NCBI GenBank assembly: GCA_040882645.1
Contig: JBBEAX010000075.1
Coordinates: 1 to 15,307, forward strand
DNA: 15,307 nt
Reading direction: 5' to 3'
Source of the DNA: JAUYIV01 sp040882645
GTDB lineage: Bacteria; Actinomycetota; Acidimicrobiia; Spongiisociales; UBA11373
Positions 1 to 7,271 of this stretch are shown piece after piece (positions within the stretch are counted from its first letter, which is position 1; each line of letters starts with the position of its first letter). A program made the translations under genes and the position numbers. The notes under the pieces were generated by a model. That model was not told the origin of the DNA. It worked only from the letters and a program-made list of their open reading frames with translations, and ran no database searches.

Positions 1-1361
<1,361 letters not shown>

Positions 1362-1379
1362 GGTCCCTCCTGACGGGCG

Positions 1380-1385
1380 ACGCTA
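1380..1385 (-). promoter_or_regulatory. Possible -10 box for acsA
   Basis: Minus-strand TAGCGT fits TANNNT and would start transcription about 11 bases before the acsA ATG, leaving a short leader that holds AGGAGG. No convincing -35 is seen, so this is tentative. Confidence 0.3.
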
Positions 1386-1405
1386 GACGCGTCCCGCCGG
1401 CCGGG

Positions 1406-1999
1406 CTACCCCTCGAGTTGCTTCCGCAGCCGCTCCTGGACAACGGTGGTCGTCAGATCCGATCGGCTTCGCTCGACCAGGGCGCGGGCAACGTCGGTGG
1501 TCCGCCGCAAGCCACCGGTCATCCCATCCGGGTAGTCGAGGGCAGCCAGTAGTTCGACCACGGAGTCCATCGCGTCGAGGGTTCGCTCCGCCTCTTCGAG
1601 GTCCCCGGCCCGGAGGAGGTCGAGCATCCGCCGGCGCATCTCCCCCACCGCCTCACCCAGCCCATTGAGATAGGCGGGGACACCCACCCCCAACTCCGCA
1701 GGAAGGGGGACCGCGCTCCCGCTGGCAAGGGCGGCGGTCAACCGTGCCTCGGCGTACTCCTTGGCGGCGTCGTGGATGAATCCGGCGTGGAGCACATCCG
1801 GGTGGTCCGACAGCACCTCGACCGCTCCGGCCAGCAGAGTGCCCGCCTCGTCCATGAGCGCTCGAGCCTCGGTGTGCTCACCCCGGTGAATGGAGCGAAT
1901 GGCGTTCGCCGAAGCGCGAATCACCTTCCGAGCGTCGGACAGACCCCTTTCCCGGGCCCGGTACTTGTCGTCGAGTGTCTCGGAGACCGCGGCGCGCAC
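1406..1999 (-). CDS. Translin/TRAX-family protein
   Basis: A 197-residue, almost entirely helical protein of the translin superfamily, known from eukaryotes (translin, TRAX, the C3PO RNase), archaea and some bacteria. The family binds and in TRAX-type members cleaves RNA. Evidence: the N-terminal RKVIRASANAIRSIHRGE (25-41), GVPAYLNGLGEAVGEMRRRML (106-126) and the C-terminal block LDYPDGMTGGLRRTTDVARA (154-173) followed by LVERSRSDLT (174-183), which match archaeal translins in order and spacing. The EYAE pair at 81-84 matches the EYVE catalytic glutamates of TRAX, so a nuclease rather than a purely binding role is plausible. The start is a GTG with only a weak GGGG ribosome site, 25 bp after the stop of the upstream membrane-protein gene. 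The frame stays open upstream, so the exact start is uncertain. RNA target and oligomer are unknown. Confidence 0.83.
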   Translation of the reverse strand: MRAAVSETLDDKYRARERGLSDARKVIRASANAIRSIHRGEHTEARALMDEAGTLLAGAVEVLSDHPDVLHAGFIHDAAKEYAEARLTAALASGSAVPLPAELGVGVPAYLNGLGEAVGEMRRRMLDLLRAGDLEEAERTLDAMDSVVELLAALDYPDGMTGGLRRTTDVARALVERSRSDLTTTVVQERLRKQLEG

Positions 2000-2024
2000 C
2001 GAGTCGAGACCCCAGCCGGTGGGA

Positions 2025-2324
2025 TCACCGGGGGACGACGCTGACCTCTTCCTCGTCGCTGAACTCCTGGCTGATGTATCGGGGGTTCCCCTGGCCCTGC
2101 TTGATCTGGAGCAGCATGGCGATGTAGCCGGCCAGGATCACATCGATGACGAGGTTGAGGATGAGGAACGGCACCGATCCGGTGAAGAGGGCGAGCGCCA
2201 GCGTGAGCGGCACCGCCACCACCAACGCGATCAGCGCGAAACGGCGACGGGATAACACCTGTTGACGGGCTGAGGACGCCATCTGCCTCTGCTGGCGTGG
2301 CATCGGCCTTCTCGGCTGGGTCAC
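2025..2324 (-). CDS. Small two-helix membrane protein, unknown function
   Basis: A 99-residue protein with a basic N-terminus (MTQPRRPMPRQQRQ), two hydrophobic segments at about 30-47 and 51-72, and an acidic C-terminal tail (EFSDEEEVSVV). This suggests a two-pass inner-membrane protein with both ends in the cytoplasm by the positive-inside rule. I do not recognise a family. The GTG at 2324 has GGAGAG about 10 bases upstream; an in-frame ATG at 2303 is the alternative. The first 21 codons and the upstream hairpin lie in a 107-bp tandem repeat, so truncated copies of this 5' end occur upstream of it. It sits 25 bp before the translin-like gene and may be co-transcribed with it. Confidence 0.65.
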   Translation of the reverse strand: MTQPRRPMPRQQRQMASSARQQVLSRRRFALIALVVAVPLTLALALFTGSVPFLILNLVIDVILAGYIAMLLQIKQGQGNPRYISQEFSDEEEVSVVPR

Positions 2325-2368
2325 GACGAGATCACTCTCCCCGGGGTGAGACGGGACACCCCGCCTCC
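2262..2368. repeat. 107-bp tandem repeat, copy A (complete)
   Basis: This copy holds, on the minus strand, an imperfect hairpin, a GGAGAG ribosome site, the GTG start and the first 21 codons of the small membrane protein. Copy B follows directly at 2369 with a period of 107 bp and differs at only one visible base (GAC versus GAT, in gaggacgcc/gaggatgcc). It is therefore a genuine tandem repeat within continuous sequence, not only a product of the nearby gap. Confidence 0.9.
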
Positions 2369-2439
2369 TTGACGGGCTGAGGATGCCATCTGCCTCTGCT
2401 GGCGTGGCATCGGCCTTCTCGGCTGGGTCACGACGAGAT
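2369..2439. repeat. 107-bp tandem repeat, copy B (cut by scaffold gap)
   Basis: The first 71 bases of the unit, then N. On the minus strand it contains a second GTG start (2431) opening a 36-codon ORF whose TGA (2323-2321) overlaps the GTG of the full membrane-protein gene as GTGA. The copy ends exactly where the N run begins. Confidence 0.88.
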
Positions 2440-2539
2440 NNNNNNNNNNNNNNNNNNNNNNNNNNNNNNNNNNNNNNNNNNNNNNNNNNNNNNNNNNNNN
2501 NNNNNNNNNNNNNNNNNNNNNNNNNNNNNNNNNNNNNNN
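2440..2539. other. Assembly gap (100 N)
   Basis: Exactly 100 N, the usual placeholder for a gap of unknown length. It falls inside the 107-bp tandem repeat, which probably caused the break. If B and C are adjacent copies, 52 bases are missing, plus any whole multiple of 107. Confidence 0.98.
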
Positions 2540-2630
2540 GCCATCTGCCTCTGCTGGCGTGGCATCGGCCTTCTCGGCTGGGTCACGACGAGATCACTCT
2601 CCCACGGTGAGGCGGGACACCCCGCCTCCC
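2540..2630. repeat. 107-bp tandem repeat, copy C (3' part, more diverged)
   Basis: It resumes at offset 16 of the unit and runs to its end. It matches A through the membrane-protein start region and then differs at several bases in the hairpin part (cccacggtgaggcggg against ccccggggtgagacggg). This is the copy nearest the mog stop codon, so it is probably the outer copy of the array. Confidence 0.85.
2609..2628 (-). terminator. Hairpin after mog; possible terminator or leader structure
   Basis: A perfect 8-bp inverted repeat, GAGGCGGG and CCCGCCTC, with a 4-base loop, about 43 bases past the mog stop. No T-run follows, so it may be a factor-independent terminator of the high-GC kind or a leader structure for the next gene. 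The equivalent in copy A (2348-2367) has one changed base that is still a G-U pair in minus-strand RNA. Confidence 0.5.
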
Positions 2631-2670
2631 TCAGTATGGAAGGTTACCTGCGCAAGTTGGCGTTCCACCG

Positions 2671-3144
2671 TCAATGGCTGGTCGATTCATCCCGGATCAG
2701 GGCGACGGCGTGAGCGAGGGCTGGCCCCACCACAGCGAGCGACTCTTCGACCCCCCGCGGGGATCCGGGCAGGTTGAGGATCAGGGTGCTGCCGGCGATG
2801 CCGCTCACCCCCCGCGACAACATGCCGTGGGGCAATTCACCCAAAGTGGCAGCCCTCATCGCCTCGGACAGGCCAGGCGCCTCCCGCTCGATCACCAGCA
2901 GGGTCGCCTCCGGGGTCAAGTCACGTGGTGCCATCCCGGTGCCCCCGGTGGTGACCACCAGGGCGACCTCGTCGTCGACCGCTGTTTGAAGGGCGGCAGC
3001 CACCGAATCGACGCCATCGGGGATCACCCGCACCTCCGGTTCGAACCCGAGTTCGAGAAGCGCCGCGGCTGCCGCCGGACCCGAGAGATCCGCGGCCTCT
3101 CCCCCGCTGACGCGATCCGACACAGTGAGCACCACCGCCCTCAC
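2671..3144 (-). CDS. mog: Molybdopterin adenylyltransferase (MogA/MoaB family)
   Basis: A 157-residue cytoplasmic enzyme expected to adenylate molybdopterin with ATP, preparing it for metal insertion by MoeA. Family motifs are in place: TVSDRVSGGEAADLSGP (7-23), the substrate loop TTGGTG (65-70), PRDLTPEAT (73-81) and the conserved LPGSPRG (125-131). Length is typical of the small MoaB/MogA proteins. The GTG start overlaps the moaC stop as GTGA (3144-3141), pointing to translational coupling. It is the last gene of plsY-moeA-moaC-mog. Whether it is better called MogA or MoaB cannot be decided by eye, as both belong to one family and share the reaction. Confidence 0.93.
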   Translation of the reverse strand: MRAVVLTVSDRVSGGEAADLSGPAAAAALLELGFEPEVRVIPDGVDSVAAALQTAVDDEVALVVTTGGTGMAPRDLTPEATLLVIEREAPGLSEAMRAATLGELPHGMLSRGVSGIAGSTLILNLPGSPRGVEESLAVVGPALAHAVALIRDESTSH

Positions 3145-3608
3145 CGTGACCAGTCCCCCGACTTTCCCCCCGACTTGGCCAGAAGCCGGATCGGGCCGAT
3201 TTCGGCGGAGCGATCGATCGACTTGACCATGTCATAGAGAGTGACTGCCCCGACCGCCACCCCGGTCATCGCCTCCATCTCCACCCCGGTGCGGCCCACC
3301 GATTTGACGGTGACACTGATGCGCGCCCCGCCGGCGACCTCCTCGACTTCGGCCACGATCGAGGCAAGCGGGATCGGGTGGCACAGCGGGATCAGTTCGG
3401 CGGTCCGCTTGGCCCCTCCGATCGCGGCGATCCTCACCGTGGCGAGCCCGTCGCCCTTCGCCAGGGTGCCGGCGAACAATGCCTTCTGCGCGTCCGGCGA
3501 GAGGCTGACCACCCCCTCCGCCGTCGCCGCCCGTTGCGTCTCCGGCTTGGCGGAGACGTCGACCATCCACGCCCGACCATGCTCATCGAGATGACTCGAC
3601 TCAACCAC
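3141..3608 (-). CDS. moaC: Cyclic pyranopterin monophosphate synthase
   Basis: MoaC acts with MoaA to turn GTP into cyclic pyranopterin monophosphate, the first step of molybdenum cofactor synthesis. The 155 residues carry the family signatures: SHLDEHGRAWMVDVSAKPET near the N-terminus (5-24), a lysine at 51, LCHPIP (75-80), GRTGVEMEAM (105-114) and TLYDMVKSIDR (123-133). I chose the GTG at 3608 because the protein then begins just ahead of the conserved SHLDEHG, GGAGG lies 6 bases upstream, and it overlaps the moeA stop by 8 bases (GTGGTTGA). The frame stays open to about 3803 but that extension lies inside moeA and is not MoaC-like. MoaA is not in the window. Confidence 0.95.
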   Translation of the reverse strand: MVESSHLDEHGRAWMVDVSAKPETQRAATAEGVVSLSPDAQKALFAGTLAKGDGLATVRIAAIGGAKRTAELIPLCHPIPLASIVAEVEEVAGGARISVTVKSVGRTGVEMEAMTGVAVGAVTLYDMVKSIDRSAEIGPIRLLAKSGGKSGDWSR

Positions 3609-4836
3609 CGAGGGCCTCCGCTCTAGTTCGGCGTTCCACGCTCTTGAACCACTCGACCTCGACCCTATCGCCCACCGCGACCGAACCGACCCCCACCGGG
3701 ACCACAACGAAGGCGTCGGCGGCGGCAAGCGCCGACAGGACATTGGACGCCTGGCCGCCGGCGAGTCGCACCGCCGGCAGCAAATCGCCGTCAGTGACCA
3801 CAACGCGGAGGAACACCACCTTCTCGGGGTCCGTCTCCAACGCCTCCCCCGCCACTGCCGGCGACCGGGGACGGAACAACCGCCGCGCCCCCATCCGGGC
3901 CAGGAGCGCCGGCCGAACGAACTGCTCGAATGCCACCGTCACGGAAACGGGATTGCCGGGGAGCCCGAAGAGGGGCGTCCCTCCGACAAAGCCAAAGGCG
4001 AACGGCTTTGCCGGCTGCATCGCCACCCGCCAGAAGTCGACGGTGCCCAGGTCGGCGAGGACCTTCTTGACGAGATCGTGCTCCCCCATCGACACCCCGC
4101 CGCTGGTCACGATCGCATCCGCCGCCTCGCCGGCCTTCTCGAGAGCGGTCCGCAAGGCCGCCTCGTCGTCGGGCACGATGCCGAAGTCGATCACCTCGGC
4201 CCCGAGTTCTTCGAGCATCCCGATCAGCATCGGGCGGTTCGAGTCGCGAATGGTGCCGGGGCCGAGCTCGGCGGTGGAGGCATCGACGAGTTCATCCCCG
4301 GTCGACATCACCGCCACCGTGGGGCGGGCGATCACCATGGGCTCGGCGATCCCGATCGAGGCGAGCACGCCGAGGTGGGCGGGGGTCAGCCGCTCCCCCG
4401 ACTCGAAGACCACCGCCCCCGCCTCGAGATCTCCTCCGGCGGGCCGCACATGTGCGCCGGGGGCGATGGCGGCCAACACCCGGACCCGGCCATCGACCGG
4501 TTCGGTGTCCTCGACCATCACCACCGCGTCAGCCCCGTCGGGGATCAGAGCCCCGGTCATGATGCGAGCCGCGGTGCCCGGGCGGACTTCTCGAGCCGGC
4601 ACCGAGCCGGCGGGGATGTCGTCGACGACCTCGAGTTCCACGGGACCGCCAGCGGTGTCGGCGGCCACCACCGCGTAGCCATCCACCGCCGAGTTGGCGA
4701 AGGGGGGCACCGGATGCGAGGCCCGCACGTCGGCGGCGAGAGCCAAACCCGAGGCGCTCGCCAGCGCCACCGCCCGGGCGGGAAGCACTGACATCGCATC
4801 GAGCACCTCGCGCTGCGCTGCGGGCAACGACTTCAC
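3601..4836 (-). CDS. moeA: Molybdopterin molybdenumtransferase
   Basis: MoeA inserts molybdate into adenylated molybdopterin made by the Mog protein. The 411-residue length is normal for the family. Motifs in order: PPFANSAVDGYAV (44-56), RIMTGALIP (91-99) with GADAVVMVEDT after it, the MPT-binding domain with STGDEL (178-183), RDSN (197-200), TSGGVSMGEHD (244-254), MQPAKPF (273-279) and GLPGNPVS (291-298), then a C-terminal beta domain. The start is GTG at 4836, overlapping the plsY stop (GTGA) and preceded by GAGGAG five bases away. It is the second gene of the plsY operon. MoeA paralogues that handle tungsten exist, and the metal cannot be read from the sequence. Confidence 0.96.
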   Translation of the reverse strand: MKSLPAAQREVLDAMSVLPARAVALASASGLALAADVRASHPVPPFANSAVDGYAVVAADTAGGPVELEVVDDIPAGSVPAREVRPGTAARIMTGALIPDGADAVVMVEDTEPVDGRVRVLAAIAPGAHVRPAGGDLEAGAVVFESGERLTPAHLGVLASIGIAEPMVIARPTVAVMSTGDELVDASTAELGPGTIRDSNRPMLIGMLEELGAEVIDFGIVPDDEAALRTALEKAGEAADAIVTSGGVSMGEHDLVKKVLADLGTVDFWRVAMQPAKPFAFGFVGGTPLFGLPGNPVSVTVAFEQFVRPALLARMGARRLFRPRSPAVAGEALETDPEKVVFLRVVVTDGDLLPAVRLAGGQASNVLSALAAADAFVVVPVGVGSVAVGDRVEVEWFKSVERRTRAEALGG

Positions 4837-5423
4837 GCCGGCTCCTCGACGCGAAACTCGGAGCCGTCGAGCAGCCGCCGGATGTTGGCTTGATGGCGAA
4901 TCACGATCAGCACGGCGATGGCCCCCGCCCAGACCATGGCCCAGCCGCGGTGCCCGAGCGCCGCCAGCACCGGCACCAGGGAAACCGCGACGACGATCGA
5001 CGCGATCGACGCCTTCTTGGTGGCCGCCACCATCAGCGCCCAGGCGACGAGAAATCCCACTCCGGCCACCGGCTCAAACCATACGATCACGCCTGCCGCC
5101 GCCGACACCCCCTTCCCGCCGTGGAAGCGGTGCCAGATCGGGAAGCAATGGCCCAGCACTGCAGCAAATCCTGAGGCGAAGCCCACCGCCTCGCCCACCA
5201 CCAGTTCCCCGGCCATCGCCGCCACGAATCCCTTGGCGAGGTCGCCCATCACCACAGCACCAGCCATGCCACGCCCCATGCTCCTGAGCACGTTGCTGGC
5301 ACCCGGATTCCCGCTGCCTTTCGCATAGATGTCGACGCCCCGGAGGCGCGGCAGGATCACGCCGAAGTCGACGCTGCCGATGAGATAACCGCCAAGGACG
5401 ACCGCGATGGTCTCGAGCTCCAC
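4833..5423 (-). CDS. plsY: Acyl-phosphate:glycerol-3-phosphate acyltransferase
   Basis: PlsY is an integral membrane enzyme that moves an acyl group from acyl phosphate to glycerol-3-phosphate, giving lysophosphatidic acid for phospholipid synthesis. The 196-residue protein has the family's several hydrophobic helices and its conserved cytoplasmic motifs: GSGNPGASNVLR (36-47) and GHCFPIWHRFHGGKGVSAAAG without break at 91-111, in which HGGKG is the glycine-rich substrate site. The GTG start at 5423 lies 7 bases after TACACT, so the mRNA is probably leaderless. It heads the operon with moeA, moaC and mog and diverges from mtnP across 50 bp. PlsX, which makes the acyl phosphate, is not in the window. 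Confidence 0.95.
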   Translation of the reverse strand: MELETIAVVLGGYLIGSVDFGVILPRLRGVDIYAKGSGNPGASNVLRSMGRGMAGAVVMGDLAKGFVAAMAGELVVGEAVGFASGFAAVLGHCFPIWHRFHGGKGVSAAAGVIVWFEPVAGVGFLVAWALMVAATKKASIASIVVAVSLVPVLAALGHRGWAMVWAGAIAVLIVIRHQANIRRLLDGSEFRVEEPA

Positions 5424-5430
5424 GGCCGTG

Positions 5431-5436
5431 AGTGTA
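5431..5436 (-). promoter_or_regulatory. -10 box of the plsY-moeA-moaC-mog operon (leaderless)
   Basis: Minus-strand TACACT ends 7 bases before the GTG of plsY, placing the transcription start at the start codon. No SD-like sequence precedes the GTG. The -35 region is not recognisable. The same layout is seen at six other genes here. Confidence 0.6.
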
Positions 5437-5461
5437 GGAATTGGGCGCAGGCGGCGGCCCC

Positions 5462-5467
5462 TAGGAT
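5462..5467 (+). promoter_or_regulatory. -10 box of mtnP (leaderless)
   Basis: TAGGAT followed by six bases and then the GTG start of mtnP. It is divergent to the plsY promoter 25 bp away, so the two share a compact control region. Confidence 0.55.
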
Positions 5468-5473
5468 GACCCG

Positions 5474-6214
5474 GTGCTAGGGGTGCTCGGCGGGTCAGGC
5501 TTCTACGAGTTCTTCGACGACCCGCAACCGAGGTCGATCGCCACGCCGTATGGTCCCCCCGCCGCCGACCCGGTTGTCGGCGAAGTCGAAGGGGTCGAGG
5601 TCGCTTTCATCCCGCGCCACGGCCTCGACCATCAATTCCCGCCGCATCTCGTCCCATTCCGGGCGAACATCTGGGCGCTGAAGGAACTCGGGGTCGACCG
5701 GATCGTCTCGGCGAGCGCCGTCGGATCGCTGCGTATCGACTACGCCCCCGGCCACTTCGCCATCCCCGACCAGATCGTCGACCGCACGTGGGGCCGCCCG
5801 TCGACATTCCACGAGGGACCCGAGACCCATCACCTGTCCTTCGCCGACCCCTACCACCATGGGTTGCGAACGATCGCCCTCGACGGGATGCGGTCGACCG
5901 GCGCCACGGTTCACGACGGCGGGACCGTGGTCGTGGTGCAGGGGCCTCGGTTCTCCACCCGCGCCGAGAGCGCCTCGTTCGTCACCTCGGGCTGGGAGCT
6001 GATCAACATGACCCAGATGCCCGAGGCCTGCCTCGCCGGCGAGGCGGGCATCGCCCTGGTGAACATCAGCGTGGTCACCGACTACGACGTGGGGATTGGG
6101 GACGGCCCCCCGGTGACTCACGAAGAGGTGATCCGCCGATTCGGCGAGTCCGTGGGAACCCTCAAGGCCGGGCTCCGCGGCATGCTGCCTCGCATCGCCG
6201 AGTCGCCGCTCTAA
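5474..6214 (+). CDS. mtnP: S-methyl-5'-thioadenosine phosphorylase family
   Basis: A 246-residue purine nucleoside phosphorylase of the MTAP family, which splits methylthioadenosine by phosphate into adenine and methylthioribose-1-phosphate, part of methionine and purine salvage. Seen: GVLGGSGFYEF at the start (phosphate-binding Gly-Gly-Ser), the conserved PRHG (47-50), SAVGSL (81-86), QGPRFSTRAES (156-166), NMTQMPEACLAGE (178-190) with the ribose-contacting Met, and SVVTDYDVG (199-207). The aspartate pair in TDYD favours a 6-aminopurine (adenine) over a 6-oxopurine, but methylthioinosine use cannot be excluded. Start is GTG at 5474, 6 bases after a TAGGAT box, hence probably leaderless. It stands alone, divergent from the plsY operon. 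Confidence 0.9.
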   Translation: MLGVLGGSGFYEFFDDPQPRSIATPYGPPAADPVVGEVEGVEVAFIPRHGLDHQFPPHLVPFRANIWALKELGVDRIVSASAVGSLRIDYAPGHFAIPDQIVDRTWGRPSTFHEGPETHHLSFADPYHHGLRTIALDGMRSTGATVHDGGTVVVVQGPRFSTRAESASFVTSGWELINMTQMPEACLAGEAGIALVNISVVTDYDVGIGDGPPVTHEEVIRRFGESVGTLKAGLRGMLPRIAESPL

Positions 6215-6224
6215 CAAGGGCCTT

Positions 6225-6244
6225 CCCGGGCGGATCGCCCTGGG
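6225..6244 (+). terminator. Hairpin after mtnP
   Basis: CCCGGGCG, loop GAT, CGCCC, one bulged T, GGG: an 8-bp stem 11 bases past the mtnP stop. It ends one base before the next promoter box (6246), so it also occupies the usual -35 region of the SAF-protein promoter. No T-run. Confidence 0.45.
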
Positions 6245-6245
6245 A

Positions 6246-6251
6246 TACCTT
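6246..6251 (+). promoter_or_regulatory. -10 box of the SAF-domain gene (leaderless)
   Basis: TACCTT with seven bases to the ATG at 6259 and no SD between. It fits the leaderless layout seen at other genes here. Confidence 0.5.
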
Positions 6252-6258
6252 CGAACCG

Positions 6259-6780
6259 ATGTACTGGCTACAACGGCCGCCCTATCTGCGTCGGGCGGCA
6301 GCCGCCCTCCTCGTCGTTGCCGCGATCGCGTGGGACCTGCGGGGATCATCGACCGAGGTCCATCCCTTCGCCGCCCGCTCGATCGCCGCCGGAGCAATGA
6401 TCTCGGATGCCGACATCCAGTGGCGTCGTCTGCCGACAGGGGCCTTTGAGATACCGGAACTCGGCGACCGGGCGGCGGCGGTAGACCTGGCGCCTGGTGA
6501 GCCCATCATCGGCGCGGTGCTCGCTGCCCCGGCAACGATCCCCGACGGTTGGTGGGCGGTGCCGGTGGAAGTGGGGTCTCACGCGATTCCGGGCGACCCG
6601 GTGATGCTGGTGATCACCGACCCGCCGCTGACCACCGGCGGCATCGTGGTGAGCACCCAGCGGGGCGACCCATACTCCCTCGACTACCGCCCCGCCCTGG
6701 TGGCGGTGCCGGGGGAGGTCGCTCCACTCGTCGCCGCGGCGGAGCGGGCGGGTCTGCTGGTCGCCGCGACGAGGCCGTGA
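6259..6780 (+). CDS. SAF-domain membrane-anchored protein (CpaB/RcpC-like)
   Basis: A 173-residue protein with a short basic N-terminus, one hydrophobic segment (about 13-25, AAAALLVVAAIAW) and then a SAF-like domain (about 37-90): ARSIAAGAMISDADIQWRRL and LAPGEPIIGAVL follow the pattern of CpaB/FlgA SAF domains. CpaB proteins are periplasmic assembly factors of Flp/Tad pili, but no other tad or cpa gene lies nearby, so the role is open. The ATG at 6259 was chosen because it opens the hydrophobic anchor and has TACCTT seven bases upstream. The frame is open further upstream only as an overlap with mtnP. Downstream lies the palindromic repeat array. The C-terminal half (100-173) has no motif I recognise beyond a small beta-rich pattern. 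Confidence 0.72.
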   Translation: MYWLQRPPYLRRAAAALLVVAAIAWDLRGSSTEVHPFAARSIAAGAMISDADIQWRRLPTGAFEIPELGDRAAAVDLAPGEPIIGAVLAAPATIPDGWWAVPVEVGSHAIPGDPVMLVITDPPLTTGGIVVSTQRGDPYSLDYRPALVAVPGEVAPLVAAAERAGLLVAATRP

Positions 6781-6804
6781 GGACCGGTGAGGAACCGGAC
6801 TCTC

Positions 6805-6951
6805 GCCGGGCCGCCGCACGGCCCCTCCGTCTCGCTTCGCTCGCCACCTCCCCCTTCGGGGGAGGAAAGCGTGTTTCGGTTTCTCCCCCCGGAGGGGGGA
6901 GTACGGGAACCCTTCGGGTTCCTTGGGGAGGGGGCCGTGCGGCGGCCCGGC
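6805..6951. repeat. Palindromic element, copy 1: 21-bp perfect inverted repeat with three internal hairpins
   Basis: The ends 6805-6825 and 6931-6951 are exact reverse complements over 21 bases (core CCGCCGCACGGCCCC). Inside are three further hairpins: CCTCCCCC/GGGGGAGG at 6847-6865, CTCCCCCC/GGGGGGAG at 6883-6901 and GGAACCC/GGGTTCC at 6906-6922, each with a 3-base loop. As RNA or single-stranded DNA it could fold into a cloverleaf. No transposase and no clear target duplication is present. It resembles a REP/MITE-type non-autonomous element, which is an inference. Confidence 0.85.
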
Positions 6952-7255
6952 GCGTGTCGGTGTGTCCGACCGCCGCACGGCCCCTCCGTCTCGCTGCGCT
7001 CGCCACCTCCCCCTGCGGGGGAGGAAAGCGTGTTTCGGTTTCTCCCCCCGGAGGGGGGAGTACGGGAACCCTTCGGGTTCCTTGGGGAGGGGGCCGTGCG
7101 GCGGCCCGGCGCGTGTCGGTGTGTCCGACCGCCGCACGGCCCCTCCGTCTCGCTGCGCTCGCCACCTCCCCCTGCGGGGGAGGAAACGCGTCAGACCGCC
7201 GCACGGCCCCTCCGGCTTGCTTCGCTCGCCACCTCCCCCTGCGGGGGAGGAAAGG
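6811..7255. repeat. Tandem array of the 159-bp palindromic repeat (2 full and 2 truncated units)
   Basis: This fills the 491-bp space between the SAF-protein gene and uppP. Units start at 6811, 6970, 7129 and 7196, each with CCGCCGCACGGCCCCTCC. The first two are 159 bp and differ at two bases by eye. The third is 67 bp, cut after GGGGGAGGAAA. The fourth runs into the uppP promoter at about 7255. Each unit carries the hairpins described for copy 1 (only the first hairpin in units 3 and 4). Because 159 is 53 codons, the array stays open in several frames and gives repetitive, arginine- and proline-rich translations, which I regard as artefacts. I see no gene here. Confidence 0.9.
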
Positions 7256-7259
7256 GGGT

Positions 7260-7265
7260 TACTCT
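7260..7265 (+). promoter_or_regulatory. -10 box of uppP (leaderless)
   Basis: TACTCT, six bases, then GTG at 7272. It begins about five bases after the last repeat unit, so the repeat array occupies the -35 region. Confidence 0.6.
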
Positions 7266-7271
7266 CGGCTC

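Noticed and set aside
2383..2610. Open frame across the N gap
   Set aside because: It depends on undetermined bases and lies in non-coding orientation over the tandem repeat.
3609..3803. N-terminal extension of MoaC inside moeA
   Set aside because: MoaC proteins begin close to the SHLDEHG motif; the extension is moeA sequence in another frame.
3644..4678. 344-residue Ser/Thr-rich plus-strand open frame
   Set aside because: It is antisense to moeA, with low-complexity composition and no recognisable motif.
6811..7255. Possible CRISPR array
   Set aside because: Units are directly joined and almost identical; there are no unique spacers, and no cas genes are nearby. They are palindromic tandem repeats.
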